A stretch of DNA of 32,951 nt from Bacteroidales bacterium. Its GTDB lineage: Bacteria > Bacteroidota > Bacteroidia > Bacteroidales > JAADJA01. Both the position numbers and the translations under genes were made by a program. The stretch is from contig JADHVR010000043.1 in NCBI GenBank assembly GCA_016783885.1, forward strand, positions 1 to 32,951, read 5' to 3'. Numbering within the stretch: the first letter of the stretch is position 1; each line of letters begins with the position of its first letter. This document shows, in pieces, positions 17,563 to 24,805 of this stretch. Under the pieces are notes generated by a model, which had not been told where the DNA came from, made no database searches, and saw only the letters and a list, made by a program, of their open reading frames with translations.

Positions 17563-18354
17563 ATGAAAATAATCGATCTTACAGAAGAACACAAAAAACT
17601 TTACTTCCTCTGCTTAGAAGACTGGTCGGACGAAATGAAAGAGGCTGGTGACCACAAAGAGAGATGGTATGAAAAGATGAAAGACAAAGGGCTGCGGGTA
17701 AAGCTGGCATTAGATGACAATGACAAGGTTGGCGGAATGATACAATATTTCCCGATAGAACATTCGTGGATTGAAGGAAAGAATCTGTATTTTATCGGCT
17801 GCATCTGGGTTCACGGATATAAAAAAGGCAGGGGCAATTTTCAAAAGAAGGGAATGGGAAAAGCCCTGATAAAAGCTGCCGAAGAAGATGCTAAAGAGCT
17901 TGGAGCAAAGGGCTTAGCTGCATGGGGGATTCCGTTGCCGTTTTTTATGAAGGCTTCCTGGTTCAAAAAACGGGGATACATTACTGTTGATAAAAAAGGT
18001 TTCTTAGGAGAAGTTCTTTTATGGAAGCCTTTCACTGAAGACGCTGTTCCTCCCAAATGGATCGAACAAAAGAAAAAACCGGAAAAAGAGCCAGGTAAAG
18101 TTACGGTAACTTGTTTTGTCAACGGCTGGTGTCCGGCTCAAAACCTGGTTTGTGAAAGAGCAAAAAGAGCCGTTGCCGAATACGGCGACAAAGTTAAATT
18201 CATGGAAATTGACACCTTTAACAAGGAAACATTCCGGGAATGGGGTATTTCAGATGCACTTTATATTGACGGGAAAAAGGTGAGGACAGGACCTCCACCA
18301 TCTTTTAAAAAAATTAAGAAGAAGATTGGAAGGAAAGTTGGTAAGGTTAAATAA
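17563..18354 (+). CDS. GNAT acetyltransferase with C-terminal YoaP-like domain
   Basis: A 263-residue cytoplasmic protein. Residues 1-155 are a GNAT N-acetyltransferase domain: 'GGMIQYFPIEHSW' strands, 'IGCIWVH', and the acetyl-CoA loop 'QKKGMGKALIKAAEEDA' (Gln94-Gly97-Gly99). Residues about 180-263 have a thioredoxin-like pattern (VTVTCFVNGWCPAQ, three Cys at 184, 190 and 197, then 'KFMEIDTFNKETFREWGIS') as in YoaP-type proteins. The acceptor substrate is unknown. An ATG at 17497 is in frame, but the residues it would add are encoded by the leader palindrome, so the ATG at 17563 is preferred. The methyltransferase follows after 32 bases and is probably co-transcribed. Its GC content is clearly higher than that of the cassette downstream (32 of 60 bases in one sampled line). 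Confidence 0.8.
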   Translation: MKIIDLTEEHKKLYFLCLEDWSDEMKEAGDHKERWYEKMKDKGLRVKLALDDNDKVGGMIQYFPIEHSWIEGKNLYFIGCIWVHGYKKGRGNFQKKGMGKALIKAAEEDAKELGAKGLAAWGIPLPFFMKASWFKKRGYITVDKKGFLGEVLLWKPFTEDAVPPKWIEQKKKPEKEPGKVTVTCFVNGWCPAQNLVCERAKRAVAEYGDKVKFMEIDTFNKETFREWGISDALYIDGKKVRTGPPPSFKKIKKKIGRKVGKVK

Positions 18355-18386
18355 AAATTTTAACATATCTAAAAACAAAATAATAG

Positions 18387-19058
18387 TTGAGTAACTACTA
18401 TTCAAACCACCTCTCCGCCCTGCGATTGAAACGCTGCTATGATATTGCTCCGCCAAGGATTCAGCAATATATGAATGCAGAACTTAAGTTTGTTTTAAGC
18501 AGGATAAAAAAAGGCAATAAAGTTTTGGATTTGGGTTGCGGTTACGGCAGGATCATCCCGCAGCTTGCGCAAAAAGCTGGAATAATTGTGGGAATTGATA
18601 TTTCTCCGGAAAACATTCAATACGGACAAAAATACATGGAAAACATCCCCAATTGCCATTTAATGGAAATGGATGCAGCTAACCTGATGTTTCCTGATAA
18701 TAATTTCGACGTGGTTGTTTGTATCCAAAATGGGATCTCCGCTTTTAAAGTTGATCCGTCTCAATTACTATCTGAAAGTATAAGGGTGACAAAGCCTGGA
18801 GGTAAAATATTATTTTCAACATATTCTACTAAAATTTGGATTGAACGCCTTGAGTGGTTCCGTTTACAGGCAGATGAAGGACTTTTAGGCGAAATAGATG
18901 AAGATAAAACAGGGAATGGTGTTATTACTTGTAAAGATGGATTTAAAGCCACCACATTTAGTCCTGAGGAATTTCAAAAGCTTACAGCTACTTTTAATGT
19001 AATTACAAATATTGTTGAAATTGACAAATCGAGTTTGTTTTGTGAGATAACTACCTGA
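18387..19058 (+). CDS. Class I SAM-dependent methyltransferase
   Basis: A 223-residue Rossmann-fold methyltransferase with motif I 'VLDLGCGYG' (46-54), the acidic SAM ribose ligand in 'VGIDIS' (Asp71), motif II/III 'FDVVVCIQNGISAF' and 'RVTKPGGKILFSTY'. No DNA-methylase DPPY-type motif is present, so a small-molecule or other non-DNA substrate is likely. The start is TTG at 18387: two stop codons precede it in frame, and the next ATG would remove 'YYSNHLSALRLKRCYDIAPPR', which I recall as the conserved N-terminus of related proteins. The last 13 codons (IDKSSLFCEITT, stop) form the left copy of a 41-bp repeat. The right copy, 1.7 kb downstream, encodes IDESSVFCEIIV and stop, apparently the gene's former 3' end. 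Confidence 0.85.
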   Translation: MSNYYSNHLSALRLKRCYDIAPPRIQQYMNAELKFVLSRIKKGNKVLDLGCGYGRIIPQLAQKAGIIVGIDISPENIQYGQKYMENIPNCHLMEMDAANLMFPDNNFDVVVCIQNGISAFKVDPSQLLSESIRVTKPGGKILFSTYSTKIWIERLEWFRLQADEGLLGEIDEDKTGNGVITCKDGFKATTFSPEEFQKLTATFNVITNIVEIDKSSLFCEITT

Positions 19059-19059
19059 A
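19019..19059 (+). repeat. Left 41-bp direct repeat at the methyltransferase 3' end
   Basis: This segment matches 20727-20767 at 33 of 41 positions and at 29 of the first 32. Mismatches are at repeat positions 8, 17, 22 and 33-37. It contains the methyltransferase stop codon. It is interpreted as the left junction of an inserted cassette. Confidence 0.8.
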
Positions 19060-19099
19060 TTATTATATTAAAGAATCGAATTTCAATTGCATTTTCATT

Positions 19100-19107
19100 T
19101 ATCTTTG
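19100..19107 (+). promoter_or_regulatory. -7 element for the ATPase/TOPRIM pair
   Basis: TATCTTTG is followed by CAATGC. Because transcription would start about 7 bases downstream, the in-frame ATG at 19110 would have almost no leader, which supports the ATG at 19140. No TTG lies at the usual spacing. Confidence 0.55.
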
Positions 19108-19139
19108 CAATGCAAGGAATCAAATCAATAATTTATGTT

Positions 19140-20228
19140 ATGATAAATCCTCTTTCAATATCAAATTTCAAGTCGATAAAATCACTTGAAACAGATTGTA
19201 GTAGAATAAATATTTTTATCGGCGAGCCAAATGTTGGGAAATCTAATATATTGGAGGCTCTCTCCCTATTTACCATACCTTATATTTTATCTGAGACAAA
19301 TAAATCATTCAATAGCTTTATCAGATATAAAAACCTTAAAAACTTGTTTTACGACAATATGCCAAATAAATCTATTGAAGTATCAACTAACATCGGTTCG
19401 GCATGTTTTCGTTTTCATAATAATCTTGTATATGATTTGATAATCGCTCCTAAAAAATCAGATATTTCTTTATTTAATGATGCGAATACAACCTCTGATT
19501 TAGAATCAACTTATTCTGAATTGATAGAATCAAAGGAAAATTTTGATTCGGAATATTTAAAATTATATTATCAGATATTTAATGGAAATGGGGATGCAAG
19601 TGGTATTTCAAGACAACGATCGGATTATTACAGTTCTATTAGAAAATATAGTTTTAATAAATCAACTCCCATAAACTCAGGATTTCTAAAATATTTAGTA
19701 CCACCTTATGGTGAAAATTTAACAAGTATTATTCAAAATAATTCCGAATTGCTTACTGAAATAAGTTCGTTTTTTGATAATTACAAATTAGAATTATTGT
19801 TTGATGTTGAAAATAATATATTTGAAATACAGAAGAAAGTTAATAAAATAATTTACAAATATCCCTTTCAATTACTTGCAGATACATTGCAACGAATAAT
19901 TTTCTATCTGGCGGTAGTCGAAACAAATAGTGATACTGTTATTTTATTAGAAGAACCTGAAACACATTCCTATCCTCCGTTTACAAAATTGTTGGCTGAA
20001 AAAATGTCACGAAGTAATAATCAATTTTTTATTTCAACACATAGCCCGTACCTTCTTAATAACTTAATTGAGAATACCGATTTTTCGGAGCTTGGAATAT
20101 ACATAACATATCTGGAAGATTATCAAACCAAAATAAGAAAACTGGAAAGAGCTGAAATAGAACAAATATTGGATGATTATATAGATGTTTTCTTCAATCT
20201 TGATAAATTTCAGATTAATGCAAAATAG
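19140..20228 (+). CDS. AAA-family ATPase (AAA_15/AAA_21, OLD-like)
   Basis: A 362-residue ABC/SMC-type ATPase. It begins 'LSISNFKSIKSLE', typical of RecF/OLD-like ATPases, with Walker A GEPNVGKS (28-35), Walker B 'VILLEEPETH' (Glu271-Glu272) and the switch His in 'FFISTHSPYLL' (His301). The middle region (about 60-240) is low in complexity and not recognisable. The stop overlaps the ATG of the next gene by 11 bases (ATGCAAAATAG), so translation is probably coupled. ATPases of this class paired with a TOPRIM protein are known from anti-phage systems: OLD when fused, and PARIS AriA/AriB and RloA/RloB when separate. Membership of any of these is inference only. The 19110 ATG is rejected because of promoter position. 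Confidence 0.8.
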   Translation: MINPLSISNFKSIKSLETDCSRINIFIGEPNVGKSNILEALSLFTIPYILSETNKSFNSFIRYKNLKNLFYDNMPNKSIEVSTNIGSACFRFHNNLVYDLIIAPKKSDISLFNDANTTSDLESTYSELIESKENFDSEYLKLYYQIFNGNGDASGISRQRSDYYSSIRKYSFNKSTPINSGFLKYLVPPYGENLTSIIQNNSELLTEISSFFDNYKLELLFDVENNIFEIQKKVNKIIYKYPFQLLADTLQRIIFYLAVVETNSDTVILLEEPETHSYPPFTKLLAEKMSRSNNQFFISTHSPYLLNNLIENTDFSELGIYITYLEDYQTKIRKLERAEIEQILDDYIDVFFNLDKFQINAK

Positions 20229-20727
20229 AAATATTCAATTCCAGGTTGAAGGAAATACCGATAAAGTTCTCCTATCCATTTTCCATATACATCAAAAATT
20301 TGTTCACAATAATGGTGGAAATTCCGGTGTAGCCAGGGCTATGAAAAACCAACTAAGATTATATCATAAAACTATTGTCGGTATTGTTGATTTGGATAAA
20401 AAAAATAATCCTCCTTTTTTCAACGAATTTGAATTGGTTGATAATCCTGATGACATTATTTATAAAAAAAAACCGAACTCGAATCAGCATTTGATTTACT
20501 TATGTTGCAACGGCGTTGAAAATTGGATTTTAAAGGCTGCTATGTCAGTTAAAATTAACCCTATAGACTTTAACCTTCCAGAGTATGAAAAGGAATTAAA
20601 AAAAATAACTCAACATACAAACATTTCGAAAAACCAGGATTTTCTTGATTTTATCAAGATAATAAAAGAACGTAAAGCGCCTGCCTTCTCTTTACTGGAA
20701 GATATTTTAAATAAAATTCCTGGTTGA
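20218..20727 (+). CDS. TOPRIM-like protein partnered with the AAA ATPase
   Basis: A 169-residue protein starting MQNRNIQFQVEGNTDKVLL. The 'VEGNTDK' segment (Glu11) and 'IVGIVDLDKK' (Asp58, Asp60) match the hEG and DxD metal-binding motifs of TOPRIM domains, as in OLD nucleases and AriB/RloB-type proteins. The rest ('LIYLCCNGVENWILKAA', then a helical C-terminus) is not assigned. The length is shorter than that of AriB. The ATG at 20218 is chosen over the one at 20185 because the TOPRIM strand then starts close to the N-terminus and the overlap with the ATPase is only 11 bases. The stop codon touches the first base of the right 41-bp repeat. The likely role is a nuclease or a nucleotide-sensing effector controlled by the ATPase. 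Confidence 0.7.
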   Translation: MQNRNIQFQVEGNTDKVLLSIFHIHQKFVHNNGGNSGVARAMKNQLRLYHKTIVGIVDLDKKNNPPFFNEFELVDNPDDIIYKKKPNSNQHLIYLCCNGVENWILKAAMSVKINPIDFNLPEYEKELKKITQHTNISKNQDFLDFIKIIKERKAPAFSLLEDILNKIPG

Positions 20728-20767
20728 ATTGACGAATCGAGTGTGTTCTGTGAGATAATAGTATGAA
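20727..20767 (+). repeat. Right 41-bp direct repeat, remnant 3' end of the methyltransferase gene
   Basis: In one frame it reads ATT GAC GAA TCG AGT... and gives IDESSVFCEIIV and stop, the same length and stop position as the current methyltransferase end. No start or upstream coding sequence is attached, so it is an orphan gene end. A weak hairpin (CAGGA with TCCTG, near 20815-20830) lies beyond it and could be the old operon's terminator. Confidence 0.8.
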
Positions 20768-20841
20768 AGGAGTAGATTAAAATTAAACAGATCTTCTTTC
20801 TAAATATAAAGCGTCAGGACATAAATCCTGCGTTTCAAAAC

Positions 20842-20872
20842 TTGACATATCTCCAATTAATTATTATCTTTA
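20842..20872 (+). promoter_or_regulatory. Promoter for the secreted Asp-box protein gene
   Basis: TTG (20842-20844), a 20-base spacer and TATCTTTA (20865-20872), ending 28 bases before the ATG. It matches the Bacteroidetes promoter except for the final base of the -7 element. Confidence 0.6.
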
Positions 20873-20900
20873 CGGATATTAATTTTAAAATCCAACTAAA

Positions 20901-22142
20901 ATGAAAAAACTAATTCTTTTCTCCGCTGTCTTTTTCATTCTCATGTCAGGCTATTCTTACACATGGATAAGTTTTTGCCCTGACAGCATCTATGCTACAA
21001 ACGCCTGCTTTGGAGTTGGCTCAAGTAAAGGGGTAATTTGTACGCCTGACGGTATGTACCTTCATGACGATTATAACCTGGTTTGGAATTACTATTCTAA
21101 TGGGGGGTTGCCAATATGGGAGGCAGTTCAGCTTAATGCAACACAAATCCTGGTTGTGATGGGCGATGGAAGCTGGTCCGATGGCATCTATACTTTCAAT
21201 CTGCAAACTTTCCAGTTCAGTGTTGTTCACTGGTGTATGAACCCTAACTTTATTAAATACCACCAGCCATCAGGAACTTATTATGTGGGCTATCAGTTCG
21301 GTGGTTTACTGAACTCAACTGATGGTATAACCTGGTCGGAAGTGTCTTATTTTACCGGCAAATCCTGTATGTGCATGGACTTTTACGAAAATCATTTTGT
21401 TGTTTCCGAAGTTAGTAATGTTAATAATATTTACTGGTCGGATGACAGCGGAAACACTTGGAACCAGGCTACAGGAAGCGTTCCGATAGCAACAGATATG
21501 AAATTTAGTAACCAGGGAATGCTCTATGCTGTTTTCCCTGATTATTCCAACTCTTCCGGTCTCTGGAGGTCGGATGATTACGGAGACACATGGGAGATTG
21601 AGTTTTATTCGGATAATATGAGCGCTGTTGGATATGATGCAGTGAGCAATATCTTTGTCGGATGGGAATCGCCTTTTGCAGGAAACGAAGGCATCGCACT
21701 TTACGACCCGCAGGCGCCACCACCGGGACTGACATTTCTGAATGAAGGACTACCCAACATTAACATCAATAAAATTTTACTGAACCCAACTATGGCTGTC
21801 ATTGCTATTTTCTGCTGTACCGATAGCGGGGTGTTTTTTAGCTATGATTATATGGTTGGGGAAGAAGAAAATTTTATTGAATCTGACCAGATTAGTATTT
21901 ACCCAAATCCGGTTTCAAATCAAACCACCATTCACATAAACCTGTCCGATATTTATGAAAGTCTGGTTTCAATTTCCATTTTAAATAACCACGGACAAAA
22001 AGTGGATGAAATAAAATTTGAAACTAATTCTTCAAATGAATTTGAAATAAAATGGGATAAAGGCGATTTGCCTGCAGGAGTTTATTACCTTGTAATCAAA
22101 ACCAAAAAAGAAAGTTTGTCTGAAAAATTTATAATCCTTTAA
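20901..22142 (+). CDS. T9SS-sorted secreted protein with Asp-box (BNR-like) repeats
   Basis: A 413-residue secreted protein. Residues 1 to about 19 are a signal peptide. The body carries two clear Asp-box motifs, SDDSGNTW and SDDYGDTW, plus weaker copies such as 'NSTDGITWSEV', typical of BNR/sialidase-like or Vps10-like propellers. The catalytic arginines of a sialidase are not evident, so enzymatic activity should not be assumed. The last 85 or so residues are a type A sorting domain (SIYPNPVSNQTTIHI, 'ISILNNHGQKV', 'LPAGVYYLVI', EKFIIL). It is therefore T9SS cargo. The gene stands alone behind its own promoter and converges on gldD, with only a 48-base tandem tract between the stop codons. 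The truncated gene at the start of the window is of the same type. Confidence 0.8.
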   Translation: MKKLILFSAVFFILMSGYSYTWISFCPDSIYATNACFGVGSSKGVICTPDGMYLHDDYNLVWNYYSNGGLPIWEAVQLNATQILVVMGDGSWSDGIYTFNLQTFQFSVVHWCMNPNFIKYHQPSGTYYVGYQFGGLLNSTDGITWSEVSYFTGKSCMCMDFYENHFVVSEVSNVNNIYWSDDSGNTWNQATGSVPIATDMKFSNQGMLYAVFPDYSNSSGLWRSDDYGDTWEIEFYSDNMSAVGYDAVSNIFVGWESPFAGNEGIALYDPQAPPPGLTFLNEGLPNININKILLNPTMAVIAIFCCTDSGVFFSYDYMVGEEENFIESDQISIYPNPVSNQTTIHINLSDIYESLVSISILNNHGQKVDEIKFETNSSNEFEIKWDKGDLPAGVYYLVIKTKKESLSEKFIIL

Positions 22143-22190
22143 GCATTAATACAATTTAGCCATATAACCATATAACAATAGAACAATTAC
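22143..22190. repeat. 48-bp 8-bp-period tract between convergent genes
   Basis: Six 8-base units of the rough form RC(A/C)ATNNA follow one another, including acaattta, gccatata and accatata. The tract begins right after the stop codon of the Asp-box protein gene and covers the gldD stop. No T-tailed hairpin was seen between these genes. Confidence 0.65.
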
Positions 22191-22789
22191 AACTCTTTCC
22201 ACTCAAATGTCTCAATCAAATGATTGATGTCTTCCTTCAGAAATTCAATTACCGGAGCTAAAGAATCATTATTAGGCACAACATTAAAATAAAGCGCTCC
22301 GCGAACAAAATGATGTACACTGTCGGTTATATAAAACTGGTAGGGTGATGCTGCCCCGATTCCGGCAATGCTGTAAGTTAATCCGAATACATTGTTTTTT
22401 TGATTTTCATAAACGGTATTTTCAATTGAACTCGCCTTCGGTATATGTTTCATAACCATATTGCGGGTATCCTCAAGGTATTCGGCAAGATTTCCGTTTA
22501 TAACTTTATAACTCAAATGTAATTTACCCTTGAATTGCGGATATTCAATATTAATCCAGTAAGGCTCTGCCATAGAATGGTAATCAGAAGCTACCTTTGC
22601 ATACAAGGGGTACTCAAAAGAATAAGGAAAGGTTGTGTCAAATTTAATATATTCTTTCTCCGGCAGATCAATACGGAAATACCCCCTTGGTTTAGGGTAG
22701 TAATCATTATTACATGATACTGCTACATAAATCACAATATTAATCAAGAAAAAATTAAACCACCCTTTATTTTTTTTCATCAGCTTCAT
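22187..22789 (-). CDS. gldD: Gliding motility lipoprotein GldD
   Basis: A 200-residue lipoprotein of the GldD family. The export signal ends VAVSC, with the Cys as lipid attachment site. It is followed by 'YYPKPRGYFRIDLPEKEY', 'YSFEYPLYAKV' and 'WINIEYPQFKGKLHLSYK', which match GldD as known from Flavobacterium johnsoniae. GldD is required for gliding and T9SS function there; non-gliding Bacteroidetes also carry it. The gene overlaps the end of gldE by 23 bases when started at 22789; a second ATG at 22780 is also possible. Together with four T9SS cargo genes in the window it points to a working secretion system in this organism. The biochemical role is unknown. Confidence 0.9.
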   Translation of the reverse strand: MKLMKKNKGWFNFFLINIVIYVAVSCNNDYYPKPRGYFRIDLPEKEYIKFDTTFPYSFEYPLYAKVASDYHSMAEPYWINIEYPQFKGKLHLSYKVINGNLAEYLEDTRNMVMKHIPKASSIENTVYENQKNNVFGLTYSIAGIGAASPYQFYITDSVHHFVRGALYFNVVPNNDSLAPVIEFLKEDINHLIETFEWKEL

Positions 22790-24131
22790 CCCTATCCTTA
22801 ATTTTAACCTTTAATTTTTTTATTCTTCGTTTATCAACAGCAATAATTTTAAATTCAAAATTCTGGTAAGTTATGAGTGTATTCTTTTCAGGGATTTCAC
22901 CCTGCAATTCAAGAATAACTCCTGCTATAGAATCGGACTCTCCTTTAACTTCATCAAAAATATCATCGTCAATGCCGATGATCTTACAAAAATCATTAAT
23001 ACTTGTTTTACCTTCAAACATGTAGTTGTCATCATCAATTTTTGTAAATCCTATCTCATCCTCCGGTGAATCAAACTCATCGGTAATTTCTCCGACAATT
23101 TCCTCGATAATATCTTCAAGAGTAATTATTCCTGAAGTGCCTCCATATTCATCAACAACAATTGCCATGTGTATTTTCTTTTCCTGAAATTCCTGGAGCA
23201 GGTCATTGATTTTTTTATTCTCCGGCACAAAAAATGCAGATTTTAACAAAGAAATCCAAATAAAATTTTCTTTTTTATTTAAGTGAGGCAATAAATCTTT
23301 CACATATAATATACCTTTAATATTGTCAAATGTTTCTTCATAAACAGGGATGCGTGAGTAACCTGATCCCATCACAATTTCCACCAACTCTTTAAAGGTA
23401 GTTTCCGAATCGATGGCTGTTACATCCATCCTCGATTTCATGATTTCTTTTACTTCAATATCGGTAAATCGCACGATGCCCTTCAGGATTTTGGTTTCTT
23501 CCTCCGGTGCGCCTTCATCAACAGTTATATCGATCGCTTCAGACAGGTCGCTCATCGAAATATCATGTCCTTTTCTATCTAATTTTTTATCAATAACATT
23601 CGTAGTTTTTATTAGTAATGAACTCAAAGGATAAAATACCCTGATTAACATATTAAGTGGATATGCCATTAGTGAGGCAAAATTTACCGGTTTTTGAGTT
23701 GCATAAATCTTCGGCATAATTTCTCCAAACAGAAGTATCAAAATTGTTATAACAATTATCTCGATAATAAATCCCAGTATTGGGAATCCTGTAAAATCGA
23801 ATAGCTCACTCGAAACAAAAGCGCATAAAATTACAATACCGACATTTACGAAATTATTAGCAATTAAAATAGTTGCAAGTAATCTGTTAGGTATTAGCAA
23901 AAGTGAAATAATTAATCTGTTTGTTTTTGTATCTTTCGACCTGATATCTTTCAATTGCATCGGGTTAAGCGAGAAAAAAGCAATCTCGGAACCGGAAATC
24001 ATTGCCGAGAAGAAAAACAAAACAATAATTACTAACAAACTCACTAAAATTCCAGGGGAAAAATTGCCTGTTAAAGTACTTATTACAATTTTAGAAAGCC
24101 ACAAATAAGGGTCACTGTCAGGCTCTTCCAA
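22767..24131 (-). CDS. gldE: GldE, CNNM/CorC-like membrane protein
   Basis: A 454-residue inner-membrane protein. Residues about 30-200 form a DUF21/CNNM transmembrane domain ('MISGSEIAFFSLNP', 'PNRLLATILIANNFVNVGIV', 'LLFGEIMPKIYATQ'). A CBS pair follows (about 215-335, with 'MKSRMDVTAIDSE', 'SRIPVYEE', 'HMAIVVDEYGGTSGIITLEDIIEEIVGEI'). A CorC/HlyC-type C-terminal domain begins at about 355. CNNM/CorC proteins move or sense magnesium; GldE is the member encoded with GldD and implicated in gliding. The start is TTG (24131): an in-frame stop lies six codons upstream and no ATG occurs before the first membrane segment. It is probably transcribed with ssb (92 bases upstream) and overlaps gldD. 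Confidence 0.88.
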   Translation of the reverse strand: MEEPDSDPYLWLSKIVISTLTGNFSPGILVSLLVIIVLFFFSAMISGSEIAFFSLNPMQLKDIRSKDTKTNRLIISLLLIPNRLLATILIANNFVNVGIVILCAFVSSELFDFTGFPILGFIIEIIVITILILLFGEIMPKIYATQKPVNFASLMAYPLNMLIRVFYPLSSLLIKTTNVIDKKLDRKGHDISMSDLSEAIDITVDEGAPEEETKILKGIVRFTDIEVKEIMKSRMDVTAIDSETTFKELVEIVMGSGYSRIPVYEETFDNIKGILYVKDLLPHLNKKENFIWISLLKSAFFVPENKKINDLLQEFQEKKIHMAIVVDEYGGTSGIITLEDIIEEIVGEITDEFDSPEDEIGFTKIDDDNYMFEGKTSINDFCKIIGIDDDIFDEVKGESDSIAGVILELQGEIPEKNTLITYQNFEFKIIAVDKRRIKKLKVKIKDRDEADEKK

Positions 24132-24223
24132 AGCAGAAAAGTTTAGTTATACAAATAATTTATTTTCAGTACAAAATTAATTACTAACCTTTGAATATAT
24201 AATTTTTGGGATGACTTTTTCAT

Positions 24224-24658
24224 TTAGAAGGGAAGGTCATCCGTAGGAGTATCTTCAGTTTCACCTTCTTCAGCTTGCCGGGGCTTCTCATATTGGCTGG
24301 ATATTTCAGGCGGAATTTCGCCCGAATCCCGACGTCCACCCAGCATTGTCATATTATCTCCCTGAATTTCGGTGAAATATTTTTTAATTCCATCTTGTTC
24401 ATAAGAACGTGTTTTTATCTTTCCCTCAAGATAAATTTGCTTCCCTTTTGTAAGATACTTTTCAGCTACTTCAGCAAGTCCACGCCATAACGCAATATTA
24501 TGCCACTCTGTTTGGTCAACACGATTTCCTTCTTTATCTTTATAGCTTTCAGATGTTGCAAGCGAAAAAGATGCTTTTTTTATACCATTGTCAAAAGTAC
24601 GAATTTCAGGATCAGCTCCTAAATTTCCGATTAAAATAACTTTGTTTATTCCAGCCAT
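24224..24658 (-). CDS. ssb: Single-stranded DNA-binding protein
   Basis: A 144-residue SSB with the OB-fold start 'MAGINKVILIGNLGADPEIR', 'WHNIALWRGLAEVAEKYL', 'GKQIYLEGKIKTRSYEQ', and the acidic tail ending DDLPF, which recruits repair and replication proteins. The start at 24658 is chosen because an upstream ATG at 24703 would lie before the -7 element and would add 15 residues absent from SSB proteins. It heads the ssb-gldE-gldD operon and is divergent from the HU gene. A 7-bp inverted repeat (GGATGAC at 24209-24215, GTCATCC at 24236-24242) spans the stop codon. In flavobacteria mutY often lies beside ssb and gldE; no mutY is present here. Confidence 0.93.
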   Translation of the reverse strand: MAGINKVILIGNLGADPEIRTFDNGIKKASFSLATSESYKDKEGNRVDQTEWHNIALWRGLAEVAEKYLTKGKQIYLEGKIKTRSYEQDGIKKYFTEIQGDNMTMLGGRRDSGEIPPEISSQYEKPRQAEEGETEDTPTDDLPF

Positions 24659-24681
24659 ATTTATTTGTTTTTTGTGTGGTG

Positions 24682-24689
24682 CAAAGGTA
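24682..24689 (-). promoter_or_regulatory. -7 element of the ssb-gldE-gldD operon
   Basis: The minus strand reads TACCTTTGCACC, a full TAnnTTTG match, ending 23 bases before the ssb ATG. No TTG is seen at the expected distance. Confidence 0.55.
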
Positions 24690-24750
24690 ATAAAATAAAC
24701 CACAGTTGATTGAAAAAAATCATAATTATTATTGCATTTAAAAAAATTTA

Positions 24751-24758
24751 TATATTTG
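24751..24758 (+). promoter_or_regulatory. -7 element of the HU gene
   Basis: TATATTTGCAACC is a full TAnnTTTG match, 47 bases before the HU ATG. TTG at 24732-24734 gives a spacer of 16, shorter than usual. Confidence 0.55.
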
Positions 24759-24805
24759 CAACCCCTATTAGGAAAATAATTATCAAAATATTAAAAATAT
24801 AAATC

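Larger units (their letters stand above)
19060..20767 (+). mobile_element. Putative 1.7-kb ATPase/TOPRIM cassette inserted at a gene 3' end
   Basis: The segment starts just after the left repeat, contains its own promoter and two overlapping genes, and ends with the right repeat. Repeat starts are 1708 bases apart. Sampled 60-base lines inside it have 14-18 G+C, against 27-32 in the two preceding genes, which suggests a foreign source. No integrase or transposase gene is inside, so movement would need a recombinase acting in trans or homologous recombination with a donor carrying the same methyltransferase gene. Confidence 0.55.

Noticed and set aside
19110-19139. Upstream ATG of the AAA ATPase
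   Set aside because: It lies three bases after the -7 element, at or before the expected transcription start; the ATG at 19140 gives the usual start of the family.
24659-24703. Upstream ATG of ssb
   Set aside because: It is upstream of the ssb -7 element and adds residues not found before MAGINKVILIGNLG in SSB proteins.
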